Assembly (NCBI RefSeq): GCF_018614055.1
Contig: NZ_JAGGPB010000074.1
Location: 1-64,000 of the forward strand
Length of the DNA stretch: 64,000 bases
From: Streptomyces sp. ISL-98
Lineage (GTDB): Bacteria; Actinomycetota; Actinomycetes; Streptomycetales; Streptomycetaceae
Reading direction: 5' to 3'
Shown here: positions 25,571-33,092 of the stretch, one piece after another
Layout of the letters: every line of letters starts with the position of its first letter
Numbering within the stretch: position 1 is the first letter of the stretch
Position numbers and translations under genes: made by a program
The notes under the pieces: model-generated
Databases searched by the model: none
What the model saw: only the letters and a program-made list of their open reading frames with translations
What the model was told of the DNA's origin: nothing

Positions 25571-26979
25571 GGGGTCTTCCTTGTGATGGTGTCCGGGGTC
25601 AGTGCGGCAGTCCGGCCCGTCGGCCGGTGGCGCAGGGAGCGCTCCGCGGCCGAAAGGGCGTCGGCCAGGCGGTCGATGACCGCCGTGGCCTGTTCATCGG
25701 TGAGGGTGAGGGGAGGCAGCAGGCGTACGACGGCGGCGTGGCGCCCGCCGAGTTCGACGATGAGTCCGCGGTCCAGGCACTCCTGCTGGACAGCGGCGGC
25801 GAGTGCAGGTGCGGCCGGCGGTACGCCCGTGGACTTGGGCTCCAGCGCATCGGGGTCGACGAGTTCGATACCGATCATCAGTCCCCGGCCGCGTACGTTC
25901 CCGATGCAGGGATGGTCGGCGGCCAGGCCCTGCAGCTGGCCGAGCATGCGCGCGCCGAGGAGGGCGGCGCGCTCCGAGAGCCGGTTCTCGCGTACGTACG
26001 CCAGCGTAGCGGCGCCGGCCGCCATGGCGAGCTGATTGCCGCGGAACGTACCGGCGTGGGCGCCCGGTTCCCAGGCGTCGAGGTCGGAGCGGTAGACCAC
26101 CACGGCCAGTGGGAGGCTCCCGCCGATGGCCTTGGACAGGACCATCACGTCGGGCACGATCCCGCTGTGTTCGACCGCCCAGAAGGCGCCGGTCCTGCCG
26201 ACCCCGGTCTGCACCTCGTCGGCGATCAGCGGGATGGAGCGTTGAGCCGTGATCTCGCGCATCCTCCGCATCCAGGCGTCCGGCGCGGGGATCACGCCGC
26301 CCTCCCCCTGTACCGGTTCGAGGATCATCCCGGCCGGGGAGGGCACCCCGCCCTTCGGGTCGTCGAGGAGGTTCTCGGTCCAGCGGGCGGACAGTTCGGC
26401 GCCGCGTTCGCCGCCCACTCCGTAGGGGCACCGGTAGTCGTACGGATAGGGCAGGCGCGTCACCCGTACGTCCTGCGCACCGCCCGAGGCGTCGAGCGCG
26501 CCCGCCGTCATGCCGTGGTACGCGCCGGTGAAGGACAGCAGTCCGCTGCGCCCGGTGGCGGTGCGTACGAGCTTGAGCGCCGCCTCCACCGCGTCCGTTC
26601 CGGCGGGACCACAGAACTGCACCCTTGCGTTGTCGGAGAGTTGGCGCGGCAGTGTCGCGAAGAGCTCGGTAGTGAAGGCGTCCTTGACCGGTGTGGCGAG
26701 GTCCAGCACATGCAGCGGCGCCCCGGAATCGATGACCTTCTTGATCGCTTCCAGGACCACCGGATGGTTGTGCCCGAGTGCCAGAGTGCCCGCCCCGGAG
26801 AGGCAGTCGAGGTAGCGGCGCCCATCCGCTCCCTCGATCGTCAGGCCCCGCGCGCGCACAGGCACGATGGGCAGCGAGCGCGCGTACGTACGGGCCGCAG
26901 ATTCGCGCAGCGACTGGCGCCGCAGGATGCCCTCGTGAGCAGCGGGCAGCACCGCAGCGCCAGGTTCAATCACGGCCAC
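25567..26979 (-). CDS. Class III aminotransferase, diaminobutyrate--2-oxoglutarate type
   Basis: A 470-aa PLP enzyme. It shows LSGAGTLALGHNHPVV, FCGPAGTDAVEAALKL, FTGAYHGMTAGALDASG, the acid DEVQTGVGRTGAFWAVEHSG and the PLP lysine in VMVLSKAIGGSLPLA. Relatives in siderophore operons (RhbA, AcsB) make 2,4-diaminobutyrate from aspartate semialdehyde. GTG 26977-26979 with GGGAGGA at good spacing was chosen over an 83-codon upstream extension that lacks family similarity. It is the first gene of the operon. No decarboxylase follows, unlike rhb and acs clusters, so diaminobutyrate may be incorporated directly or decarboxylated elsewhere. Confidence 0.9.
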   Translation of the reverse strand: MAVIEPGAAVLPAAHEGILRRQSLRESAARTYARSLPIVPVRARGLTIEGADGRRYLDCLSGAGTLALGHNHPVVLEAIKKVIDSGAPLHVLDLATPVKDAFTTELFATLPRQLSDNARVQFCGPAGTDAVEAALKLVRTATGRSGLLSFTGAYHGMTAGALDASGGAQDVRVTRLPYPYDYRCPYGVGGERGAELSARWTENLLDDPKGGVPSPAGMILEPVQGEGGVIPAPDAWMRRMREITAQRSIPLIADEVQTGVGRTGAFWAVEHSGIVPDVMVLSKAIGGSLPLAVVVYRSDLDAWEPGAHAGTFRGNQLAMAAGAATLAYVRENRLSERAALLGARMLGQLQGLAADHPCIGNVRGRGLMIGIELVDPDALEPKSTGVPPAAPALAAAVQQECLDRGLIVELGGRHAAVVRLLPPLTLTDEQATAVIDRLADALSAAERSLRHRPTGRTAALTPDTITRKTP

Positions 26980-27271
26980 GTCTTCTGGTCCTCCCGCGGT
27001 GACGGTTCCGTTGCAGTTCGTTGTAAGTCCGTTGCCCTGCCGGGCGAACGCTGAGCCTGTGTCCCCCGTACGTACCAACGACGCCGACGGCTGAGGATCA
27101 CGGGCAATCAGAAGATCCTTACGTCGGGGGAACCACAGCCCTGCCGCATGCCGTCCCCATCGGCACCGGCATAGTGGGGTCCGGCCTTCGGCCCGGAGCT
27201 CTGCCGCCGGACCGGAAGCCGTGTTCAAAGAGTTCGCTGAAAAGTTTTCGAAGTCCCAGGGGGATCACGAC
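26980..27271. other. Divergent intergenic region, siderophore operon / secreted peptidase
   Basis: 292 bp with no gene. I looked for the 19-bp DmdR/IdeR iron box (TTAGGTTAGGCTAACCTAA type) and found none. Near the peptidase there is a short AT-rich dyad, GAAAA-G-TTTTC (27239-27249), unusual for this GC-rich DNA; a role in regulation is only possible. Confidence 0.5.
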
Positions 27272-28489
27272 ATGCGACCCATTCGCCCGACCTTCGCAGC
27301 ACGTGGTGGGAGGAGTGCGCGTCGCCGAACCTCTCCTGTGCTGGCTGCTGTCGGCCTCACCGCCGCCCTTGCCCTGACCGCCACCGCGTGCGGTCCGAGC
27401 GAAGACAACGCGGGCGGCGACCCGACCGCCTCCGTGAGCCAGTCCGCCGACAACAAGATCACCATCCCGGACGACCTGAAGGACCGGCTCAAGGAGCACG
27501 GGGTCGACCTGGACAAGTGGAAGAACGGCGCCTGGAAGGACTGGAGCAAGGACGACTGGCTCCGCGAGGCCGAGGACTACATCAACCCGATCATCGAGGA
27601 CCTGTGGGACAAGGACCGGATGCGGGACGCGGAGCAGCCGGACAAGCCGGTGGACAACGACATTTCCGGTGACGAGGGCGTCACCGACCCGACACCGGCC
27701 CCCGTCCAGGCGCAGCCCGTGAAGACCCCCTACCGCGAGAATGCTCCCGAGTCCGGGAAGGTCTTCTTCGACGGCCCCGAGGGATCGATGGTCTGCTCGG
27801 CGACCGTCATCAAGGACCCGGCCCACCCCGGCAAGTCCAACATGGTGTGGACCGCCGGGCATTGCGTGCACGCCGGCAAGAAGGGCGGCTGGTACCGCAA
27901 CATCGCCTTCGTCCCGTCGTACAACGACAACGGGAAGGCGGCCGCGGAGATCGAGGGCGCACCCAAGAACGAGATCACTCCGCACGGTGTGTGGTGGGGC
28001 GACTGGGCGCAGACCTCCGATCAGTGGATCGCCCAGGGCGGCCCGACCGGCGGCGAGGGTGCTCCGTACGACTTCGCGGTGCTGCACGTCACCCCGGAGA
28101 AGGGCAACGGCAAGTCTCTTGAAGAGACAGTCGGTTCGGCGCTTCCGGTGGAGTTCAACGCCCCGGCCGCCCCGGAGATCAACAGCATGACGGCGACCGG
28201 CTACCCGGCCGCCCCGCCCTTCGACGGGCAGAAGAAGTTCCAGTGCGCCGACAAGCCGGGCCGCCTGTCCATCAAGGCCGGTGACCCGACGATGCACCGC
28301 ATCGGCTGCACCATGACCGGCGGTTCTTCCGGCGGCGGCTGGACGGCTCTGGGCCAGGACGGCAAGCCTGCCCTGGTGTCCAACACATCGATCGGCCCCG
28401 TGGAGGCCGGCTGGCTGGCCGGTCCGCGACTCGGCAAGGAAGCCAAGGGGATCTACGACTCGGTCAGCGACAAGTTCGCCAACCGGTAG
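27272..28489 (+). CDS. Secreted trypsin-like serine peptidase, lipoprotein (copy 1)
   Basis: A 405-aa exported S1-type peptidase. The signal region has RRR at residues 17-19, a hydrophobic core VLAAVGLTAALALTA and a lipobox-like ATAC with Cys40, so lipid anchoring is likely. After a charged, Trp-rich pro-region (residues 60-120) the catalytic triad is visible: His197 in WTAGHCVH, Asp267 in APYDFAVLHV, Ser353 in TGGSSGGGW. Cys175, 198, 325 and 346 may form disulfides. ATG 27272 follows CAGGGGGATC. A paralogue lies 122 bp downstream. The role is unknown; proximity to the siderophore operon may be coincidental. Confidence 0.88.
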   Translation: MRPIRPTFAARGGRSARRRTSPVLAAVGLTAALALTATACGPSEDNAGGDPTASVSQSADNKITIPDDLKDRLKEHGVDLDKWKNGAWKDWSKDDWLREAEDYINPIIEDLWDKDRMRDAEQPDKPVDNDISGDEGVTDPTPAPVQAQPVKTPYRENAPESGKVFFDGPEGSMVCSATVIKDPAHPGKSNMVWTAGHCVHAGKKGGWYRNIAFVPSYNDNGKAAAEIEGAPKNEITPHGVWWGDWAQTSDQWIAQGGPTGGEGAPYDFAVLHVTPEKGNGKSLEETVGSALPVEFNAPAAPEINSMTATGYPAAPPFDGQKKFQCADKPGRLSIKAGDPTMHRIGCTMTGGSSGGGWTALGQDGKPALVSNTSIGPVEAGWLAGPRLGKEAKGIYDSVSDKFANR

Positions 28490-28519
28490 GAAATCGCCTG
28501 CAGGGTGACCGTAGGTCAG

Positions 28520-28547
28520 GGGCCTTCGGCAGACGCGCCGGAGGCCC
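28520..28547 (+). terminator. Hairpin between the two peptidase genes
   Basis: GGGCCTTCGGC (28520-28530) pairs with GCCGGAGGCCC (28537-28547), 11 bp with one G-T pair and a 6-nt loop, 30 bp after the first peptidase stop. It suggests that copy 2 has its own promoter. Confidence 0.75.
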
Positions 28548-28611
28548 TCACCTTGGGCGTCAATATGGCATGTTCAAGACATCATTTGTGCACTACAAGG
28601 GGACAATTTCC

Positions 28612-29790
28612 ATGCGATCCATACGTCCGCTGCTGGCCGCAACCGGCATCGCCGCGGCCCTCGCGCTGACGGCCACTGCCTGCGGTCCCGGCGAGGACAA
28701 GGCGGCGGACGCCGCCGCCGACAAGCCCGCCGCCTCAATGCCCGCCGGGGGCAACGACGGTGCCATTCCCGCGGACCTGGCCGACAGGCTCAAGGAACAG
28801 GGAATCGACGTCGACAAGTGGAAGGACGGCGGCTGGAAGAACTGGGACAAGAAGGAGTGGCTGCGCGAGGCCAAGGACTTCGTCAACCCGGTCATCGAGG
28901 GCCTCTGGAAGCCCGAGCGGATGAAGACGGCGAAGGACCCTGCGAAGACGATGGCCGCCGGTGACGCCTCCGGTGGTCAGGGCGTCTCCGACCCGGAGCC
29001 CCGCCCCGTGAAGGCCGAGCGGGAAAAGACCCCGTACCACGACCACGCGGCCCCGGTCGGCAAGGTCTTCTTCGACTCCCCCAAGGGCTCGATGGTCTGC
29101 TCCGCGACCGTCATCAAGGACCCGAAGAACCCGGGCAAGTCCAACCTCGTGTGGACCGCCGGACACTGCGTCCACGCGGGCCAGGGCGGCGGCTGGTACC
29201 GCAACATCGCCTTCGTCCCGTCGTACAACGACCTGGGCAAGTCCCCTGCCGCGCTGGAGAACGCCCAGCAGCACGAGATCTCCCCGTACGGCATCTACTG
29301 GGCCGACTGGGTCTCCACCTCCGGTGAGTGGATCAACGACGGCGGTCCGACGGGCGGCGAGGGTGCTCCGTACGACTACGCCGTCATGCATGTGAAGCCG
29401 GAGAAGGGCGGCAAGTCCCTCGAGGAGACCGTAGGCAATGCCCTGCCGGTCAACTTCGACGCTCCCGACACCAAGCGGATCAGCGCGATGGGCGCCTGGG
29501 GCTACCCGGCCGCGCCCCCGTACGACGGCCTGATCATGCACAAGTGCGTGGACCGTCCGACCCGCCTGTCGATCAGCCCCGCCACGCCCACGATGCACCG
29601 CATCGGCTGCAGCATGACCGGTGGCTCCTCCGGCGGCGGCTGGTTCGCCACTCAGCCGGACGGCAAGCTGGCTCTGGTCTCCAACACCTCGATCGGCCCG
29701 GTCACTTCGGGCTGGCTCGCGGGTCCGCGCCTGGGCAAGGGAGCCGAGCAGATCTTCACCGCGATGAGCGAGAAGTACGGCAGCAAGTAG
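28612..29790 (+). CDS. Secreted trypsin-like serine peptidase, lipoprotein (copy 2)
   Basis: A 392-aa paralogue of the preceding gene, with strong identity over the whole mature protein (VFFDSPKGSMVCSATVIKDP, WTAGHCVHAG, GGPTGGEGAPYDYAV, TGGSSGGGW). The triad His/Asp/Ser is intact. The signal peptide is shorter and lacks the poly-arginine stretch of copy 1, so Sec export is likely, and Cys24 in ATACGPGED is the probable lipidation site. ATG 28612 has AAGGGGACA upstream. The gene arose by tandem duplication; both copies keep all catalytic residues, so neither is decaying. Confidence 0.88.
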   Translation: MRSIRPLLAATGIAAALALTATACGPGEDKAADAAADKPAASMPAGGNDGAIPADLADRLKEQGIDVDKWKDGGWKNWDKKEWLREAKDFVNPVIEGLWKPERMKTAKDPAKTMAAGDASGGQGVSDPEPRPVKAEREKTPYHDHAAPVGKVFFDSPKGSMVCSATVIKDPKNPGKSNLVWTAGHCVHAGQGGGWYRNIAFVPSYNDLGKSPAALENAQQHEISPYGIYWADWVSTSGEWINDGGPTGGEGAPYDYAVMHVKPEKGGKSLEETVGNALPVNFDAPDTKRISAMGAWGYPAAPPYDGLIMHKCVDRPTRLSISPATPTMHRIGCSMTGGSSGGGWFATQPDGKLALVSNTSIGPVTSGWLAGPRLGKGAEQIFTAMSEKYGSK

Positions 29791-29821
29791 CAGCCGCGCA
29801 ACGCATCGCGCGCCGCACAGC

Positions 29822-29862
29822 CCGAAGGCCCGCCCCCTCACAACGAGGGGGCGGGCCTTCGG
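29822..29862. terminator. Strong bidirectional terminator
   Basis: CCGAAGGCCCGCCCCCTC (29822-29839) pairs perfectly with 29845-29862 over 18 bp with loop ACAAC, between the convergent peptidase and hflX genes. Confidence 0.95.
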
Positions 29863-29875
29863 CCTTGCTCAGTTC

Positions 29876-31375
29876 TCAGCCGGCCACCGGCACATACGGC
29901 GCCAGCTCTGCCGCCAGCTCCTCGTGCACGCGCACCTTGACCAGTGTGCCCTCCGGGGTGTGCTCCTCGGAGATCATCTCGCCTTCGGCGTGCGCCCGCG
30001 AGACAAGACCGCCGCGCGTGTACGGCACGAGTGCCTCGATCTCGACCTCGGGCCTGGGCAGTTCGGAGTCGATCAGGGCCAGCAGCTCCGCCATGCCCGC
30101 GCCCGTACGGGCCGACACCGCGATCGCGTGCCGCTCGATGCGCAGCAGTCGCTGCAGTACGAGCGGATCTGCCGCGTCCGCCTTGTTGATCACCACGATC
30201 TCGGGCACGTCCGTCGCGCCGACATCACGGATCACTTCCCGTACGGCCGCCAGCTGCTCGTCCGGCGCCGGGTGCGAACCGTCCACCACGTGCAGGATGA
30301 GGTCGGAGTCGCCGACCTCCTCCATCGTGGAGCGGAACGCCTCGACGAGGTGGTGCGGCAGGTGCCGTACGAACCCGACGGTGTCCGCGAGCGTGTAGAT
30401 CCGCCCGCTAGGTGTCTCCGCACGGCGCACGGTCGGGTCGAGGGTGGCGAACAGCGCGTTCTCCACCAGCACGCCCGCGCCCGTAAGCCGGTTGAGCAGG
30501 GACGACTTGCCCGCGTTCGTGTATCCGGCGATCGCGACCGAGGGCACCTTGTTGCGCTTGCGCTCCTGCCGCTTGATGTCGCGGCCCGTCTTCATCTCCG
30601 CGATCTCCCGGCGCATCTTCGCCATCTTCTCGCGGATCCGCCGACGGTCCGTCTCGATCTTGGTCTCACCGGGACCACGGGTTGCCATGCCGCCACCGCC
30701 GCCGGAACCGGCGCCACCCATCTGACGGGACAGCGACTGACCCCAGCCGCGCAGTCGCGGCAGCATGTACTGCATCTGCGCGAGCGCGACCTGTGCCTTG
30801 CCCTCTCGGGACTTGGCGTGCTGGGCGAAGATGTCCAGGATCAGTGCGGTGCGGTCGACCACCTTGACCTTGACGACGTCTTCGAGATGAATGAGCTGGC
30901 CGGGGCTGAGCTCACCGTCGCAGACGACGGTGTCGGCCCCGGTTTCGAGGACGATGTCGCGCAGCTCCTGTGCCTTGCCCGAGCCGATGTACGTGGCCGG
31001 GTCCGGCTTGTCACGACGCTGGATCACACCGTCGAGCACCAGGGCACCCGCCGTCTCGGCGAGCGCGGCCAGCTCCGCGAGGGAGTTGTCCGCGTCCTGC
31101 ACGGTCCCCGAGGTCCAGACGCCGACCAGCACCACACGCTCCAGGCGCAGCTGCCGGTACTCGACCTCTGTGACGTCCTCGAGCTCGGTGGAGAGGCCGG
31201 CCACGCGTCGCAGCGCGGCGCGCTCCGAGCGCTCGTACTGCTCGCCGTCCCGCTCCCCGTCGATCTCGTGGCTCCAGGCGACGTCCTCTTCCATCAGGGC
31301 ATCGGCCCGAAGGCTCTCGGTCAGGTTCTCCGTGAAGCTCTGCGCGTCCTTGGAAGGGGAAGAAGAGGAGGTCAT
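29876..31375 (-). CDS. hflX: GTPase HflX
   Basis: A ribosome-associated GTPase that splits stalled or heat-damaged ribosomes. The 499-aa protein has an N-terminal HflX domain (TYIGSGKAQELRD, DTVVCDGELSPGQL), a coiled segment with TKIETDRRRIREKMAKMRRE, then the G domain: G1 GYTNAGKSSLLNRL, G3 DTVGFVRHLP, G4 NKAD. The N-terminal 60 residues are acidic and variable. ATG with AAGGATCC upstream. It is followed by the shared terminator at 29822. Confidence 0.96.
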   Translation of the reverse strand: MTSSSSPSKDAQSFTENLTESLRADALMEEDVAWSHEIDGERDGEQYERSERAALRRVAGLSTELEDVTEVEYRQLRLERVVLVGVWTSGTVQDADNSLAELAALAETAGALVLDGVIQRRDKPDPATYIGSGKAQELRDIVLETGADTVVCDGELSPGQLIHLEDVVKVKVVDRTALILDIFAQHAKSREGKAQVALAQMQYMLPRLRGWGQSLSRQMGGAGSGGGGGMATRGPGETKIETDRRRIREKMAKMRREIAEMKTGRDIKRQERKRNKVPSVAIAGYTNAGKSSLLNRLTGAGVLVENALFATLDPTVRRAETPSGRIYTLADTVGFVRHLPHHLVEAFRSTMEEVGDSDLILHVVDGSHPAPDEQLAAVREVIRDVGATDVPEIVVINKADAADPLVLQRLLRIERHAIAVSARTGAGMAELLALIDSELPRPEVEIEALVPYTRGGLVSRAHAEGEMISEEHTPEGTLVKVRVHEELAAELAPYVPVAG

Positions 31376-31555
31376 TGGATCCTTACGTCGATAGGGTCAA
31401 TAGAAAAGTCCGTTACAGCAGTCACAACGCGTGACGAGCCCGGAAGATTCCCGAAGAGTTCCGAGGTCTCCCGCACCACCGTCCCGGCCGCGCTGCCGAC
31501 CCGTTGATAGTGGCACGGTGCGCCCCGGGCCGTCACTCCGGTTTTCCGTGCGGCG

Positions 31556-33016
31556 TCAGCCCTTCGCGGGCGCCGGCCCGCTCCGCCATTCCGGGTGACC
31601 CGGCATCGGCGGCGTCTTCTCTCCGTACAGCCACTTCTGGAAGAACCCGGACAGGTCCCGCCCGGCGAGCCGGGAGGCCAGCCCCATGAAGTCGCGCGTT
31701 GTCGCGGTGGCGTCACTGTGGTCACGGACCCACTGCCGCTCCAGCTGCCCGAAGGCGTCCTCCCCGATCTCCTGGCGCAGTGCGTAGAGCACCAAGGCGC
31801 TGCCGTCGTAGACGACCGGCCGGAAGAGGCTGATCTTCTGGCCGGGGGCGGGGGGCTTGGGTGCGGCGGGCGGGCCGGCGTCCGCCCGCCACCCGTCCGA
31901 CTGCATGTACGCGCTGCGCATCCTCGCCTCCAGTGACCGCCCCGCGTGCTCCTGGGAGTACAGGGTCTCGTACCAGGAGGCGTGTCCTTCGCTGAGCCAC
32001 AGGTCGGACCAGGTGCGCGGCGAGACGCTGTTGCCGAACCACTGGTGCGCCAGCTCGTGCACCATGATCGATTCGACGTACCAGGCCGGGAACCCGCGAC
32101 GGGTGAACAGTGACCGTTCGAAGAGCGACAGCGTCTGTGTCTCCAGCTCGAAGCCGGTCTCCGCGTCGGCCACGAGCAGGCCGTACGTCTCGAAGGGATA
32201 GCGGCCGACCTGCCGCTCCATCCACTCCACCTGTCCCGGTGTCTTCTTCAGCCACGGTTCGAGCAGCTCGCGGTCCGCCGTCGGCACCACATCCCGTACG
32301 GGCAGCCCGTGCGGCCCGTTCCTGTGCACCACGGTCGAGCGGCCGAGAGAGACCTGGGCGAGTTCGGTGGCCATGGGGTGGCCGGTCCGGTACGCCCAGG
32401 TGGTACGGCCGGACGCGTTTACTGGCTCCCCTGCCGGCAGGCCGTTGGCCACTGCCGTGATGCCCTTGGGGGCGGTGACACGGAAGGTGAAGTACGCCTT
32501 GTCGGCAGGGTGGTCATTGCACGGAAAGACGCGGTGGGCGGCGTCGGCCTGGTTGGCCATGGCCAGACCGTCGCGGGTGCGCACCCAGCCGCTGTCCTCG
32601 CCCCTCTTGGCGGCCGGGTCGCTGGTGTGCTTCACCGTGATCGACAGGGGCCCGGACCGCCGCACCGGTTCGGCGGGTGTGACGACCAGGTCCTCACCCG
32701 TGGAGGTGAAGTCTGCGCGGTCTCCGTTCACCTCGACCGACGTGACTGTGCCGCGCGCGAAGTCGAGGTTGACCCGGTCGAGGCGTTCCTTGGCAAGGGC
32801 ATCGATTTTCGTGACGGCGTCCAGCGGCTTGCTGTTGCTGCCGCCGTACGTGAAGGCAATGTCGTACGAGAGGACGTCGTAGCCGGGGTTTCCCAGGTGC
32901 GGGAAGAGCGGATCGCCGATGCCGAGCGGCACAGGCGGGGGCAGAGTCGCGGCGATGAGGGCGGCCGATGCGCCGGTCAGCAGGGCGCCACGCAGGCGCC
33001 GGGATGTAAGTAGCAT
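31556..33016 (-). CDS. Secreted M1-family zinc metallopeptidase
   Basis: A 486-aa aminopeptidase-like enzyme with an N-terminal export signal (LRGALLTGASAALIAATLPPP). The gluzincin zinc site is intact: His320, Glu321 and His324 in HELAHQWFGN, and Glu343 in LWLSEGHAS. The usual GAMEN substrate motif is replaced by ETGFELETQT (residues 286-295), a variation known in part of the family. At 486 aa it is a short M1 enzyme lacking the large C-terminal helical domain. The start ATG has a weak ribosome site. It lies between hflX and rshA on the same strand, with gaps that suggest separate transcription. Confidence 0.9.
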   Translation of the reverse strand: MLLTSRRLRGALLTGASAALIAATLPPPVPLGIGDPLFPHLGNPGYDVLSYDIAFTYGGSNSKPLDAVTKIDALAKERLDRVNLDFARGTVTSVEVNGDRADFTSTGEDLVVTPAEPVRRSGPLSITVKHTSDPAAKRGEDSGWVRTRDGLAMANQADAAHRVFPCNDHPADKAYFTFRVTAPKGITAVANGLPAGEPVNASGRTTWAYRTGHPMATELAQVSLGRSTVVHRNGPHGLPVRDVVPTADRELLEPWLKKTPGQVEWMERQVGRYPFETYGLLVADAETGFELETQTLSLFERSLFTRRGFPAWYVESIMVHELAHQWFGNSVSPRTWSDLWLSEGHASWYETLYSQEHAGRSLEARMRSAYMQSDGWRADAGPPAAPKPPAPGQKISLFRPVVYDGSALVLYALRQEIGEDAFGQLERQWVRDHSDATATTRDFMGLASRLAGRDLSGFFQKWLYGEKTPPMPGHPEWRSGPAPAKG

Positions 33017-33092
33017 GAATTACCGCTACCAACATGCGCCGCACCGAACGCGAGGCGTTCATCGCACCCACCCGAAAGAGCGGTGCGTTCGA

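Noticed and set aside
26980..27271. GAAAA-G-TTTTC dyad as a zinc (Zur) or iron box
   Set aside because: Only 5-bp arms; it does not reach the length or consensus of either box.
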